From contig CAZIUB010000062.1 in the NCBI GenBank assembly GCA_964542425.1, positions 3,748-67,747 of the forward strand: DNA of 64,000 bases. Direction: 5' to 3'. Under the pieces are notes generated by a model. The model saw only the letters and a list, made by a program, of their open reading frames with translations, had not been told where the DNA came from and searched no databases. This document shows positions 17,673 through 27,917 of this stretch, in pieces. Numbering within the stretch: position 1 is the first letter of the stretch; every line of letters begins with the position of its first letter. Both the position numbers and the translations under genes were made by a program. The stretch comes from Dongia_A sp964542425. Lineage in GTDB: Bacteria > Pseudomonadota > Alphaproteobacteria > Dongiales > Dongiaceae.

Positions 17673-18865
17673 GTACCTGGAAAACCGTTGCGCTTTCAGA
17701 GGTGGCGGAAATAGCGGCAGGTGATCCGGCTCCACAGGGCCGATCATCCTATGCATCGGAGGGCCATCCGTTTGTCCGAATGCATGACGTCGGGCGCAAT
17801 GGAAGTTCGGGAGAACTTACCAAGATCTCAAACAGAGTGACAGCGATAGCCTCGGCTAAACTTAGATTGTTCCGAAAGGGAAGTATCCTAGTTCCGAAAA
17901 GTGGAGCTTCTATTCTGCTAAACCACCGCGCAATTCTCGGAACGGACGCTCACGTCGTTAGTCATTTGGCTGTCGTGACGCCAAGCCTGAAAACCAGTGG
18001 GCGGTTTCTCTATTATTGGCTTCGCGGAATTGACATGGCAAAAGTGGCGGCAAAAAGTGACTACCCATCGCTCCGGCTGTCCGATCTTTCCCGCCTTTCT
18101 GTGCCTCTCCCGCCTCCTTCGGAACAGAAGCGGATCGTGCGGATTCTGGACGAGGCGGAGGCCTTGCGCCAACTCCGCACCCAGGCGGATGCGCGCACAA
18201 GATCACTCATTGATGAACTATATTCACAAGCGTTTGTAGAAACCGACGAGCGCCTGGCTTGGGATGTTGAATCTGTCAAAGCCATTGCGGAAAAAAGAAA
18301 GGGCTCGATCCGCACAGGCCCATTTGGCAGTCAGCTTTTGCATTCGGAGTTTACCAATACTGGCGTCCCGGTCCTCGGCATTGATAACGTCGTCGACAAT
18401 GAGTTTAAGTGGACCGCCCCGCGCTGCGTCGCTCCAGAGAAGTACCAACTGTTCGAGCGATTTCGAGTCTATCCGGATGATGTACTCGTGACAATCATGG
18501 GAACGGTCGGCAGAGCGGGGGTCGCGCCGAACGATCTCCCAGTTTGCATGAGTAGCAAACATTTGTGTGTGATCACCCTCAATCGCAAGAAGGTTCATCC
18601 AAGGTTTCTTTGGGCGGCGTTTCTGTATGATCCAACGATTCGCCAGCAAACCAATTCTGTTGGCGGGGGGGCTATAATGGAGGGCTGGAACTCGACAATC
18701 ATTAAGCAACTAAAGATCCATATTCCCCCCATTGCCATGCAGGAAGAGTTTGCCGCAGAGGTGGCCCAAATCCAGGAATTGGAAACGGCCCAGGCTGCCA
18801 GCCGGCGGCGACTCTACGAGCTGTTTCAATCGCTCCTGCACCGCGCATTTCACGGCGATTTGTAA
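17669..18865 (+). CDS. hsdS: Type I restriction-modification specificity subunit
   Basis: 398 residues with two target-recognition domains, each ending in the conserved helical segment: SVPLPPPSEQKRIVRILDEAEALR in the middle and IPPIAMQEEFAAEVAQIQEL at the end. Each pairs with one half of a bipartite DNA site. The gene is clearly AT-richer than hsdM and the flanking chromosome, especially 17800-18060 and 18240-18720, as expected for exchangeable recognition domains. The recognition sequence cannot be read from the protein. Confidence 0.93.
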   Translation: MSTWKTVALSEVAEIAAGDPAPQGRSSYASEGHPFVRMHDVGRNGSSGELTKISNRVTAIASAKLRLFRKGSILVPKSGASILLNHRAILGTDAHVVSHLAVVTPSLKTSGRFLYYWLRGIDMAKVAAKSDYPSLRLSDLSRLSVPLPPPSEQKRIVRILDEAEALRQLRTQADARTRSLIDELYSQAFVETDERLAWDVESVKAIAEKRKGSIRTGPFGSQLLHSEFTNTGVPVLGIDNVVDNEFKWTAPRCVAPEKYQLFERFRVYPDDVLVTIMGTVGRAGVAPNDLPVCMSSKHLCVITLNRKKVHPRFLWAAFLYDPTIRQQTNSVGGGAIMEGWNSTIIKQLKIHIPPIAMQEEFAAEVAQIQELETAQAASRRRLYELFQSLLHRAFHGDL

Positions 18866-18982
18866 AGGATGGGCCGTGGGCAGCCGTTCATTTTTTGTTC
18901 TTTTCGGTCGCCGCGAATCGTGATAGTTGCATTTCATCCGGGGCCGTCATGGTCCCCCCTCGAATCGAAAGGCGATCATCCG

Positions 18983-19225
18983 ATGAGCAAGAATGACCGA
19001 TATGTGGTGAAACACGGCGACAAATGGGCCATTAGGAAGGCCGGCGCCGAGCGCGCCAGCGCGGTTCTCGATAGCCAAGACGCGGCCGAAAAATATGCCA
19101 AGGCCGTGGTTGCCAAGGAAGGTGGCGGCGAGGTTCGCATCCAGGGCCGGGATGGAAGGTGGCGCGACTCGGACACGGTGGCGCCGGGCAACGATCCGCA
19201 TCCGCCCATCGACAAGAAGCATTGA
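18983..19225 (+). CDS. DUF2188 family small protein
   Basis: 80 residues from the ATG at 18983 (GAAAGG ten bases upstream). The sequence KYVVKHGDKWAIRKAGAERASAV-like N-terminus, the motif DSQDAAEKYAKAVVAKEGGGEV and IQGRDGRWRDSDT are typical of DUF2188: a small basic domain of about 60 residues with periodic aromatic/basic positions and no assigned biochemical role. The hydrophilic C-terminal tail (PPIDKKH) suggests a soluble protein. It follows hsdS by 117 bases and belongs to the same accessory block. Confidence 0.8.
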   Translation: MSKNDRYVVKHGDKWAIRKAGAERASAVLDSQDAAEKYAKAVVAKEGGGEVRIQGRDGRWRDSDTVAPGNDPHPPIDKKH

Positions 19226-19418
19226 TCTGATCGGGTTGCGGTCAAGCGGGAGCAATCTTGCCCCGTGATTTTTGGCCTCGTGCATTTCGAACCCGTGGAC
19301 AGCCCGATCACTCCCAGACTTGATCCGGGGATCGGCGGTGCCGTAGGCAGGGGCATTTTCGATCCGGGTTACAGTCATGCGGCGCTCAGGTAGCACGGAC
19401 GCCGGCGCGGGGCACCGG

Positions 19419-19456
19419 TTGTAGCCTGGACAAAAATGTATATCATGGTAATATAC
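19419..19456 (+). promoter_or_regulatory. Probable promoter and palindromic operator of brnT-brnA
   Basis: TTGTAG (19419-19424), 16 bases, then TATCAT (19441-19446) resembles a promoter. A palindrome, GTATAT (19438-19443) and ATATAC (19451-19456), overlaps the -10 box five bases before the brnT start. BrnT-BrnA systems are known to autorepress, so this palindrome is a good operator candidate. The upstream 19226-19418 contains nothing recognisable. Confidence 0.5.
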
Positions 19457-19460
19457 GATT

Positions 19461-19763
19461 ATGATCGATCTGGCGCGGATTGAGGGCTTCGATTGGGACG
19501 AAGGAAACCGCCGGAAAAGTCTGGAAAAACACGGCGTGACCGGAGCGGAATCGGAGCAGGTGTTCTTGAACGAGCCGCTGGTGATGGCCACGGATGTCGA
19601 ACATAGCGGAGAAGAAACGCGACTTCATGCTCTTGGGCAGACGGATTCCGGGCGGCTGCTTCACGTCGTCTTTACCCTGCGCGCCGATGGCACCCTGATC
19701 CGCGTGATTTCGGCCCGGGACATGAGCGGAAAGGAGCGAGCGGCCCATGAGCAAACAACCTAA
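19461..19763 (+). CDS. brnT: BrnT family ribonuclease toxin
   Basis: 100 residues with the BrnT signature FDWDEGNRRKSLEKHGV near the N-terminus, then EQVFLNEPLV, RLHALGQTDSGRLLHVVFT and RVISARDMSGKER. BrnT has a RelE-like fold and cleaves RNA; it is neutralised by BrnA, encoded immediately downstream with a 17-base overlap. As a type II toxin-antitoxin pair beside hsdRMS it could stabilise the inserted block. Confidence 0.93.
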   Translation: MIDLARIEGFDWDEGNRRKSLEKHGVTGAESEQVFLNEPLVMATDVEHSGEETRLHALGQTDSGRLLHVVFTLRADGTLIRVISARDMSGKERAAHEQTT

Positions 19764-20013
19764 ACCCATTCCCGCCTTCAAGTCGGAGGCCGAGGAACGC
19801 CGCTTCTGGGAAACCCATGATTCCGCCGAGTATGTTGATTGGCGCAAGGCCCTGCCCGCGCGGTTTCCAAACTTGAAGCCGAGCACGCAATCCATCTCGC
19901 TGCGCCTGCCGGTCTCGCTGCTGGAACGCATCAAGATGGCCGCCAACAAGCGCGACATGCCCTATCAATCGCTGATCAAGGCCTGGCTCGCCGAAAAGGC
20001 CGGGATCAAGTAG
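19747..20013 (+). CDS. brnA: BrnA family antitoxin
   Basis: 88 residues. FKSEAEERRFWETHDSAEYVDW at the N-terminus is the toxin-binding part of BrnA. SISLRLPVSLLERIKMAANKR followed by MPYQSLIKAWLAEK is a ribbon-helix-helix DNA-binding domain. It overlaps brnT, so the two are translationally coupled. It should bind BrnT and repress the shared promoter through the palindrome at 19438-19456. Confidence 0.93.
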   Translation: MSKQPKPIPAFKSEAEERRFWETHDSAEYVDWRKALPARFPNLKPSTQSISLRLPVSLLERIKMAANKRDMPYQSLIKAWLAEKAGIK

Positions 20014-20096
20014 ATCGGCCGGGCCAATGCCAAGGCCATTTTGAAAAAGAGAATCGCCACGGAAGTCGCTTCGATCCTATCCAGCGGTGACGCGGC

Positions 20097-20774
20097 GTGA
20101 AACTCCGCCCCTGGCTCTGGCGACTGGCGGCGATCATCCTTGCCCCGCCTCTTGCCTATGGCGCGCTGGCGCTGGCGCTCGCCATCCCAACGCCTATTGC
20201 CCAGGCTCCCGCGGTGGGCGAGGATGCGATCACCCTTTACGCCTGCGACAATGGCGTGCATGTCGATCTGGTGCTGCCGGTTTCGGGCGGGGGCATCGAT
20301 TGGCGCGGCCTGTTCGATCCCCGCCATTTCCGGGGTGCCGTTGCGGGCCAGGATCACATCGCCATCGGCTGGGGCAGCCGGGACTTCTATATGGCGACGC
20401 CACAATGGCGGGACTTTCGCCTGGATTTCGCGCTGAAGGCGCTGCTCTGGGACGAGACGGTTCTGCATGTCGAATACCGGGAGCGGCCAAGCGCCGGGGC
20501 CGATTGCCGGCAATGGCGAGCGGGGCCGGAACACTATCGCGGCCTCGCCGATTTCGTGCGAGCTAGCCTGGACCTCGAGGCCGGAAGCCCGGTTCCGGTC
20601 GGTGCCGGCTACGGTTCGAGCGACGCCTTCTTCGAGTCCCAAGGGCGATACACGGTGATCTCGACCTGCAACCAATGGACCGGGCAGGCGCTGGCCCGCG
20701 CCGGCGCGCCGGTCGCGCCCTGGACGCCCTTTTCCTTCCTGGTCGCGTGGCGCTTGGCCCCTGTGGATAGCTAA
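20097..20774 (+). CDS. DUF2459/TIGR02117 family exported protein
   Basis: 225 residues from a GTG at 20097. One N-terminal membrane or signal segment (LWRLAAIILAPPLAYGALALALAI) is followed by the family's conserved features: NGVHVDLVLPV, HIAIGWGSRDFYMATPQW, ALLWDETVLHVEY and STCNQWTGQAL with a conserved Cys. His, Cys and Asn in such motifs recall cysteine-peptidase/amidase folds, but no activity is established for the family. It lies between the toxin-antitoxin pair and ahcY and may belong to either block. Confidence 0.85.
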   Translation: MKLRPWLWRLAAIILAPPLAYGALALALAIPTPIAQAPAVGEDAITLYACDNGVHVDLVLPVSGGGIDWRGLFDPRHFRGAVAGQDHIAIGWGSRDFYMATPQWRDFRLDFALKALLWDETVLHVEYRERPSAGADCRQWRAGPEHYRGLADFVRASLDLEAGSPVPVGAGYGSSDAFFESQGRYTVISTCNQWTGQALARAGAPVAPWTPFSFLVAWRLAPVDS

Positions 20775-20868
20775 CCTTTCGCCAGCTTGCCCGGAGCCAT
20801 TTCGGCTGCTATAGGGCGGCCTTCCCTCGGAACCCCTCATCATTCCTATCGCCGGGAGATCACGCGCA

Positions 20869-22164
<1,296 letters not shown>

Positions 22165-22262
22165 TCGGGGCCGGGCATGGTCCGGTCGCCTACTCGCCTT
22201 CGCCGGCACGGGGGTGTAGTCTCGACCCTTTACAACCCCAGTTCCGCTGGCCGGAGCAAATT

Positions 22263-24050
22263 ATGGAGCGCCGCCTCTCCGCGATCCTCGCCGCCGACGC
22301 GGTCGGCTACAGCCGGCTGATGGAGGCCGACGAGGCCGACACCTTCGAACGGTTTCGGGCGCACCGCCAGGAGTTCATCGAGCCGGCAATCGAGAAGCAT
22401 CGCGGTCGCGTCTTCAAATTGATGGGCGACGGCCTGCTGGTGGAATTCGCCAGTATCGTCGACGCCGCCGAATGCGCGATCACGCTGCAGCGCGGCATGG
22501 CCGAACGCAATGCCGATATCCCCGCCGAAAGGCGCATCGAAATGCGGATAGGTCTGCATCTGGGCGATATCATCGTCGAAGGCGAGGACCGCCACGGCGA
22601 GGGCGTGAACCTGGCGGCGCGATTGGAGGGGTTGGCCGAACGGGGAGGCATCTGCATCTCGGACCAGGTCCATGCCGCCATTGCCGGGAAGCTGGATCTG
22701 GGTTTCGAGGAAGGCGGCGAACACCAGGTGCGGAACATCGTCCGCCCGGTGCGGATTTGGCGCTGGCATCCCGCGCCCCGCGTGGCCACGCCCCAGCCGG
22801 CCACGCGCCAACCGGCGGCGCCCACTCCCTCCGCGCCCTTGGCCGATGCGCCGCCGTCCCTGCCCGAGAAGCCTTCGATCGTCGTCCTGCCGTTCGAGAA
22901 CATGAGCGGGGATTCCGAGCAGGCCTATTTCAGCGACGGCATCACCGAGGACATCATCACCGATCTGTCGAAGATCGCGGGGCTGTTCGTGATCGCCCGG
23001 AATTCCGCCTTCACCTACAAGGGTCGCGCCGTGAACGTCCGCGATGTCAGCCGCGAGCTTGGCGTGCGCCATGTCCTCGAAGGCGGCGTGCGCAAGGCCG
23101 GCAACCGCGTCCGGATCACCGCGCAGCTGATCGATGGCCAGACCGGCGGCCACGTCTGGGCCGAGCGCTACGATCGCGATCTGACCGACATTTTCGCCCT
23201 TCAGGACGAGGTCACGGAAAAGATCGTCGCCGCCCTGTCGATTCGATTGTCGGGCAACGATCGCCGGCGCATCGAGGCCCGCGGCACCGAAATCGTCGGC
23301 GCCTATGATTGCCTGCTGCGCGGCCGCGAGCAGATGCAGCTCTTCACAAGGGCCGCCAATCTCGAGGCGCGGGCCATGTTCGAGCGCGCGATCCAGCTTG
23401 ACCCGAATTTCGCCCTGGCATTCGCCGGCCTGGCCAAGACGCATTTATTCGACTTTGCAAATAATTGGAGCGCAACGCCGGAGAAGTCCCTGGAAACCGC
23501 CCATGAAATTGTGGGCAGGGCCGTGGCGCTCGACGACGGGAATCCCGAGGTTCAAAACATGCTGGGGATCTCGTATCATTGGAAGAAAGACTTCGATGGC
23601 GCGACCGCCGCGTACGAACGCGCGATTGCGCTCGACCCCAATTTCGCGCACGCCTATGCCTCGTTCGGGTTCTTGCTCTATTACGTTGGCGAGCCGGCAC
23701 GGGGCGTCCACCTTCTCGAACAGGCAATTCGTCTCGACCCGCACCATCCCGATCAATTCCTGCACTTCCTTGGCCTGAACTATTTCGCCCTGGACCGTTT
23801 CGACGAGGCGATCGCCGTTCTCAAAAGCCGCGTGGTTCGCAACCCCAATACCGATGTCAGCCGGGTACTCTTGGCCTCGATCTTCGGCCATCTGGGTCGC
23901 CACGAGGAGGCCCGCGATTCATGGGAACAGGTCATGAAGATCAATCCTGCGTTTTCTCTGGAACACCGGCGACGCATCCTGCCCTACCGGAATCCGGCCG
24001 ATTTCGACAAGATCGTCGAGGGCCTGCGGAAGGCCGGCATCTCGCAATGA
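22263..24050 (+). CDS. Class III adenylate cyclase fused to TolB-like and TPR regions
   Basis: 595 residues from the ATG at 22263 (GGAGC seven bases upstream). The N-terminal cyclase domain keeps the metal-binding aspartates (ILAADAVGYSRL, KLMGDGLLVEF) and the NLAARLEGLA segment. An Ala/Pro-rich linker (about residues 165-205) leads to PSIVVLPFENMSGDSEQAYFSDGI, the FlgO/TolB-like N-terminal domain common in this family, then at least four TPR units (AIQLDPNFALAF, AIALDPNFAHAY, AIRLDPHHPDQF). Probably cytoplasmic and active in cAMP synthesis, with TPR-mediated input. Distinct in architecture from the AAA-containing cyclase at the left edge. Confidence 0.93.
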   Translation: MERRLSAILAADAVGYSRLMEADEADTFERFRAHRQEFIEPAIEKHRGRVFKLMGDGLLVEFASIVDAAECAITLQRGMAERNADIPAERRIEMRIGLHLGDIIVEGEDRHGEGVNLAARLEGLAERGGICISDQVHAAIAGKLDLGFEEGGEHQVRNIVRPVRIWRWHPAPRVATPQPATRQPAAPTPSAPLADAPPSLPEKPSIVVLPFENMSGDSEQAYFSDGITEDIITDLSKIAGLFVIARNSAFTYKGRAVNVRDVSRELGVRHVLEGGVRKAGNRVRITAQLIDGQTGGHVWAERYDRDLTDIFALQDEVTEKIVAALSIRLSGNDRRRIEARGTEIVGAYDCLLRGREQMQLFTRAANLEARAMFERAIQLDPNFALAFAGLAKTHLFDFANNWSATPEKSLETAHEIVGRAVALDDGNPEVQNMLGISYHWKKDFDGATAAYERAIALDPNFAHAYASFGFLLYYVGEPARGVHLLEQAIRLDPHHPDQFLHFLGLNYFALDRFDEAIAVLKSRVVRNPNTDVSRVLLASIFGHLGRHEEARDSWEQVMKINPAFSLEHRRRILPYRNPADFDKIVEGLRKAGISQ

Positions 24051-24134
24051 CGGTCGAGGGCCTTGGTGCCTCCGGCAGGCGCCGGGACCTCCAGCCGATT
24101 GTGTCCGAGCCGGGAGAACATTAGACTCATTCCC

Positions 24135-26492
24135 ATGGTAGGGGATTCGGGATTTCGGGGGTTTCGGGTCGGCGGCTCTTGGCTCGCGGCTTGGTCATTC
24201 GCTTGGACGGGCCCGGCGGTGGCGGCGGATGATTCCCTAGGCCCAGGCTCGCTCGCCTGGCTGGGATTGTTGCTCTTGGCCGCGGCGGCTATCGGCTTTC
24301 TGTGGTGGGACCGGGACCGCTCGCGGCGCGATTGGGTGGCCGAACGCCGGTCGCTCGAGGCGGAGCGATCGGCGCTAATCGCGCGTGCCGCGAGCCTGCC
24401 CTTGGGCTTGATCGAGGGCAGGGTCCAGGGGCCGTTATCGCTCGATGCGCGGGCACGGGAATTGTTGCCGACCGACGCGACCTCGATCGGCTTGGCCGAT
24501 CTCGCCGGCCTGCTCGCCATCGAGGGCGATCCCGGCTTGGCCAATTGCCTCTCCACCCTCGCCGGGGAAGGCGAGGGCATCGATGCAATCGGTCGGGCCG
24601 GCTCGCGCGTGCTTCGCCTGCGTGGCGGCAATCGGGGGGGATTGGTCCGGCTGTGGCTGGACGAGGTCGGTGCCTTGGCCGAGGCCGAGGCCAAATCGCG
24701 CCAGGCGATGCAATCCTTGGCCCAGCTCCTCGATCTTCTGCCCTATCCGATCTGGCGGCGCGGCCCCGACCTCAGGGTCACCTATTGCAACACGCCCTAT
24801 TACCGGATGCTGGATTTGCCGGTCGCGGAGAAGCGGGCGCCGCCGCGCGATCTCAATGCCGCCGCCAAGGCACTGGCGGCCAGGGCCCGCAAGCTCGGCT
24901 TGGCGCAATCGGAAAGCCAGCAATTGGTGATCGGCGGCCAGCGCCGGCTCTACGATTTGACCGAGATGCCGGTTGTCGGCGACGGATCGATCGGCTTCGC
25001 GCTCGACCAGACCGCGCTCGAGGAGACCCAGGCCGAATTCTCCCGCCATCTGTCCGCCCATGACGACGTGCTGCAAAGCCTGGGCACCGGCATCGTCATT
25101 TTCGGGCCCGACCGGCGGCTCAAGTTCCACAACGCCGCCTATCGCGAGCAGTTCCGGCTGGATACGCAATTTCTGAGCGGGCATCCGACCCTGGAAGAGG
25201 TGCTGGAATCGCTGCGCGAGCGCCGCCAGATCGCCGAACAGGCGGATTTTCGCAGCTTCAAGGCGGAGTTCTCGCGCCATGTCATGTCGGCCCTGGCCCC
25301 GATCGAGGAATTGCTGCACACCCCCGACGGCCGCACCTTTCGCATGGTGGCGACACCGCACCCGCTGGGTGGCGTGATTCTGACCTACGAGGACGTGACC
25401 GATCGCCTGGCGCTGGAGGCCAATTACAACACGCTGATCGAAGTGCAGCGCGAATCCATCAATCAGCTGCACGAGGGCATCGCGGTGTTCGGAGGCGATG
25501 GGCGGTTGAAACTGTTCAATCCGGCCTTCGCCCGCATGTGGAACATCAATCCCGACAGCCTGGCCGGGCAGCCGCACGTCTCGCGCGTGGTCGATCTGGT
25601 GGCCGGGTTCTTCCGCGCGCGGCGCGATTGGGCGGGCTTACGCGAGCGCATCGTCAACGAGGTGACCTCTCGCGAATCGCGGAATCTGCGCATCGAGCGC
25701 GGCGACAAGCGCATCGTCGACGTGGCCGCGATCCCGCTCCCTGATGGCGGGCGGCTGTTCAAGTACACCGATGTCACCGACAGCATCAACATGGAGCGGG
25801 CGCTTCGCGAACGCAACGAGGCGCTGATGGCCGCCGATCGGCTGAAATCGGAATTCATCGCCAACGTGTCCTACGAATTCCGCACCCCCTTGAACGCGAT
25901 CATCGGCTATGCCGAACTCTTGTCGCGGCAATATTTCGGCCAGCTCAATCAAAAGCAGATGGAATACAGCGCCTCGATCCTGGACGCGGCGCATAGCCTG
26001 CTGGCCCTCATTTCCGACGTGATCGACGTGGCCGCCATCGAAGCCGGCTACATGTCGCTGGATCGCTATCCGGTCAAGGTGAAGGTGTTGCTGGATTCGA
26101 TTTTCCGGCTGTTCCAGCAGCGCGCGCGCTCGCGCGAACTCGAGTTTCGCGTCGCCTGCGCGCCCGATTGCGGCGATATCCTGGGCGACGAGCAGCGGTT
26201 GAAGCAGGCGTTGTCCAATCTGGTATCGAACGCCATTTCGGCGGCGCCGATCGGGGGCGTGGTCGCGATCGGCGCCGGCAACGAGGGCGGGGCAATCGTC
26301 GTCGAGGTGGCGATGCGGGGAACCCAGGATCCGCGCGGCACCGGCCCGCTTGGGTCCATCGGGCGCGACGTGACCGGCGGGCTCGGCCTCGCCCTGGTCA
26401 AGACCCTGGTCGAATCCCATGGCGGAACCGTTGAATCGCGGACCGAGGCCACGACGCGCCTGGTGCGGTGCCGGCTGCCCGCCGTGGCTTAG
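24135..26492 (+). CDS. divL: DivL-like PAS sensor pseudokinase with Tyr at the phospho-acceptor position
   Basis: 785 residues from the ATG at 24135. An N-terminal signal/anchor region with one clear TM helix (LAWLGLLLLAAAAIGFLWW) is followed by three PAS-like domains (about residues 200-300, 315-430, 445-550) and a histidine-kinase-type DHp/CA core. The H-box reads FIANVSYEFRTPLNAIIGYAE: the usual His is Tyr580. This substitution, the size and the multi-PAS layout match Caulobacter DivL (Tyr550), which binds DivK and controls the CckA-CtrA cell-cycle pathway. The ATPase core keeps an N-box (LSNLVSNAISAAP) and GGLGLALVK but lacks a normal DxGxG segment. Location beside ahcY and tsaE also fits alphaproteobacterial divL. 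Confidence 0.82.
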   Translation: MVGDSGFRGFRVGGSWLAAWSFAWTGPAVAADDSLGPGSLAWLGLLLLAAAAIGFLWWDRDRSRRDWVAERRSLEAERSALIARAASLPLGLIEGRVQGPLSLDARARELLPTDATSIGLADLAGLLAIEGDPGLANCLSTLAGEGEGIDAIGRAGSRVLRLRGGNRGGLVRLWLDEVGALAEAEAKSRQAMQSLAQLLDLLPYPIWRRGPDLRVTYCNTPYYRMLDLPVAEKRAPPRDLNAAAKALAARARKLGLAQSESQQLVIGGQRRLYDLTEMPVVGDGSIGFALDQTALEETQAEFSRHLSAHDDVLQSLGTGIVIFGPDRRLKFHNAAYREQFRLDTQFLSGHPTLEEVLESLRERRQIAEQADFRSFKAEFSRHVMSALAPIEELLHTPDGRTFRMVATPHPLGGVILTYEDVTDRLALEANYNTLIEVQRESINQLHEGIAVFGGDGRLKLFNPAFARMWNINPDSLAGQPHVSRVVDLVAGFFRARRDWAGLRERIVNEVTSRESRNLRIERGDKRIVDVAAIPLPDGGRLFKYTDVTDSINMERALRERNEALMAADRLKSEFIANVSYEFRTPLNAIIGYAELLSRQYFGQLNQKQMEYSASILDAAHSLLALISDVIDVAAIEAGYMSLDRYPVKVKVLLDSIFRLFQQRARSRELEFRVACAPDCGDILGDEQRLKQALSNLVSNAISAAPIGGVVAIGAGNEGGAIVVEVAMRGTQDPRGTGPLGSIGRDVTGGLGLALVKTLVESHGGTVESRTEATTRLVRCRLPAVA

Positions 26493-26742
26493 CAAAAGGG
26501 GACGCTACCCTTTTCTCCTCCAGTTCTCCATTTTCTAGCAAAAGGGGACGCTACCCTTTTCTCCTCCAGTTCTCCTTTTCTGCCTTTCTTTCGAGAGGGG
26601 AGAAAAGGGCCGAGAGGGGAGAAAAGGGCCGAGAGGGGAGAATAAGGGCCGAGAGGGGAGAAAAGGGCCGAGAGGGGAGAAAAGGGCCGAGAGGGGAGAA
26701 AAGGGCCGAGAGGGGAGAAAAGGGTAGCGTCCCCTTTTATCA
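26491..26742. repeat. R2 palindrome cluster with a 19-bp tandem array
   Basis: Two exact 39-bp direct copies (26491-26529, 26537-26575), each carrying the 21-bp palindrome AAAAGGG-N7-CCCTTTT, are followed by about seven tandem copies of CGAGAGGGGAGAAAAGGGC (26592-26716; the third has an extra T) and an inverted R2 copy at 26718-26738. It fills the gap between the convergent divL and ferredoxin-NADP reductase genes and overlaps the reductase stop codon. The short palindromes end in T4 on either strand and could end transcription both ways. Confidence 0.9.
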
Positions 26743-27756
26743 GCCGGCCGGCACGCCCTTGGTGGTCGAATACTCGAAATGCAGGGCCTCTCCCGGATAC
26801 ACCAAAGGGTGGATCGCGTGGGCGGCCATCGCCGCCTCGGAGAATCCGCACAGAATCAGTTTCAGTTTGCCGGGATAGGTGGCGATGTCGCCGATGGCGA
26901 AGATGCCAGGCGCGTTGGTCGCGCAATCGGCGGGAGTTACCGTGACATGGTTGTGGTCGAGGTTGAGACCCCAGCCGGCGATCGGCCCCAGATTCATGGC
27001 CAGCCCGAAGAAGGGCAGCAGGACATCGGCCTCCAGGCGCTTGTGCTTGCCGTCGAGCGTCGCCACCACGATTGCCGACAATTGGCCGTTCTCGCCTTCG
27101 ATTCCATGCAATTGATAGGGCACCACCAATTCGATCCGACCCTGGCGGGCCAGCTCCTCCATCCGCGCCACCGATTCGGGCGCGCCCCGGAACTTGGGTC
27201 TCCGATGCACCACCATGATGCTCCGCGCGATTCCAGCGAGCGCCAGGGTCCAGTCCAGCGCGGAATCCCCGCCGCCTGCGATGACCACGCGCTTGTCGCG
27301 CAAATCCTCCTTGCGCTTGACCAGATAGAAGACGCTTCTGCCCTCGTACTTCTCGATGCCGGCGAGCGGCGGCCGGTTCGGCCCGAAGGCACCGCATCCG
27401 GCGGCGATGATCACGGCCTTGGCCGTGATGCTGGTGCCGCGATCGGTCACCAGGGTCCAGGAATTGCCGTCGCGCACCAGTTTCTCCACCCTTTGGTCAA
27501 GATGAAAGACGGGATGAAAGGGTGCTGCCTGCCGATCCAGCTCCTGGACCAGGCGCAGGGCGTCGATGATCGGATATCCGGGAATGTCGTAGATCGGCTT
27601 TTCCGGATAGAGCGCCAGGCATTGGCCCCCGGTGCTTTCCAGCGCATCGATGACATGGCAGCGCATTTTCAGCATGCCGCATTCGAAGACGGCGAACAGG
27701 CCGACCGGGCCGGCGCCGATGATGGCGACATCGGTCTGGTGCTGGGCTTGCGACAT
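26740..27756 (-). CDS. Thioredoxin-reductase-like ferredoxin/flavodoxin-NADP+ reductase
   Basis: 338 residues from the ATG at 27756 (AAGGA six bases upstream). FAD-binding VAIIGAGPVGLFAVFECGML at the N-terminus, then STGGQCLALYPEKPIYDIPGYP (no CxxC redox pair, unlike thioredoxin reductase), NADP-binding VVIAGGGDSALDWTLAL and FAD motif IFAIGDIATYPGK. The pattern matches the TrxR-like FNR family (YumC type), which transfers electrons between NADPH and ferredoxin or flavodoxin. The C-terminal stop lies at the edge of the R2 cluster. It is transcribed divergently from tsaE, about 160 bases away. Confidence 0.93.
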   Translation of the reverse strand: MSQAQHQTDVAIIGAGPVGLFAVFECGMLKMRCHVIDALESTGGQCLALYPEKPIYDIPGYPIIDALRLVQELDRQAAPFHPVFHLDQRVEKLVRDGNSWTLVTDRGTSITAKAVIIAAGCGAFGPNRPPLAGIEKYEGRSVFYLVKRKEDLRDKRVVIAGGGDSALDWTLALAGIARSIMVVHRRPKFRGAPESVARMEELARQGRIELVVPYQLHGIEGENGQLSAIVVATLDGKHKRLEADVLLPFFGLAMNLGPIAGWGLNLDHNHVTVTPADCATNAPGIFAIGDIATYPGKLKLILCGFSEAAMAAHAIHPLVYPGEALHFEYSTTKGVPAG

Positions 27757-27917
27757 GTCGGTTCCTTGGATGGTTTCTTGGGCGGTTTCCTCGACGGCGA
27801 TGCGGATCGCGCGCCGAGAATGCCCAGCCCCAAGGCACAAAGCAACCGTTCGGGCAGGATGGAAGGGTTGTCGGGGCAAGATTGATCCGGTCACGCCGCA
27901 TCGTTAAAAGATGAGCG

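Noticed and set aside
20775..20868. SAH riboswitch before ahcY
   Set aside because: No matching conserved stem or core is visible in the 94 bases upstream. A covariance search would settle it.
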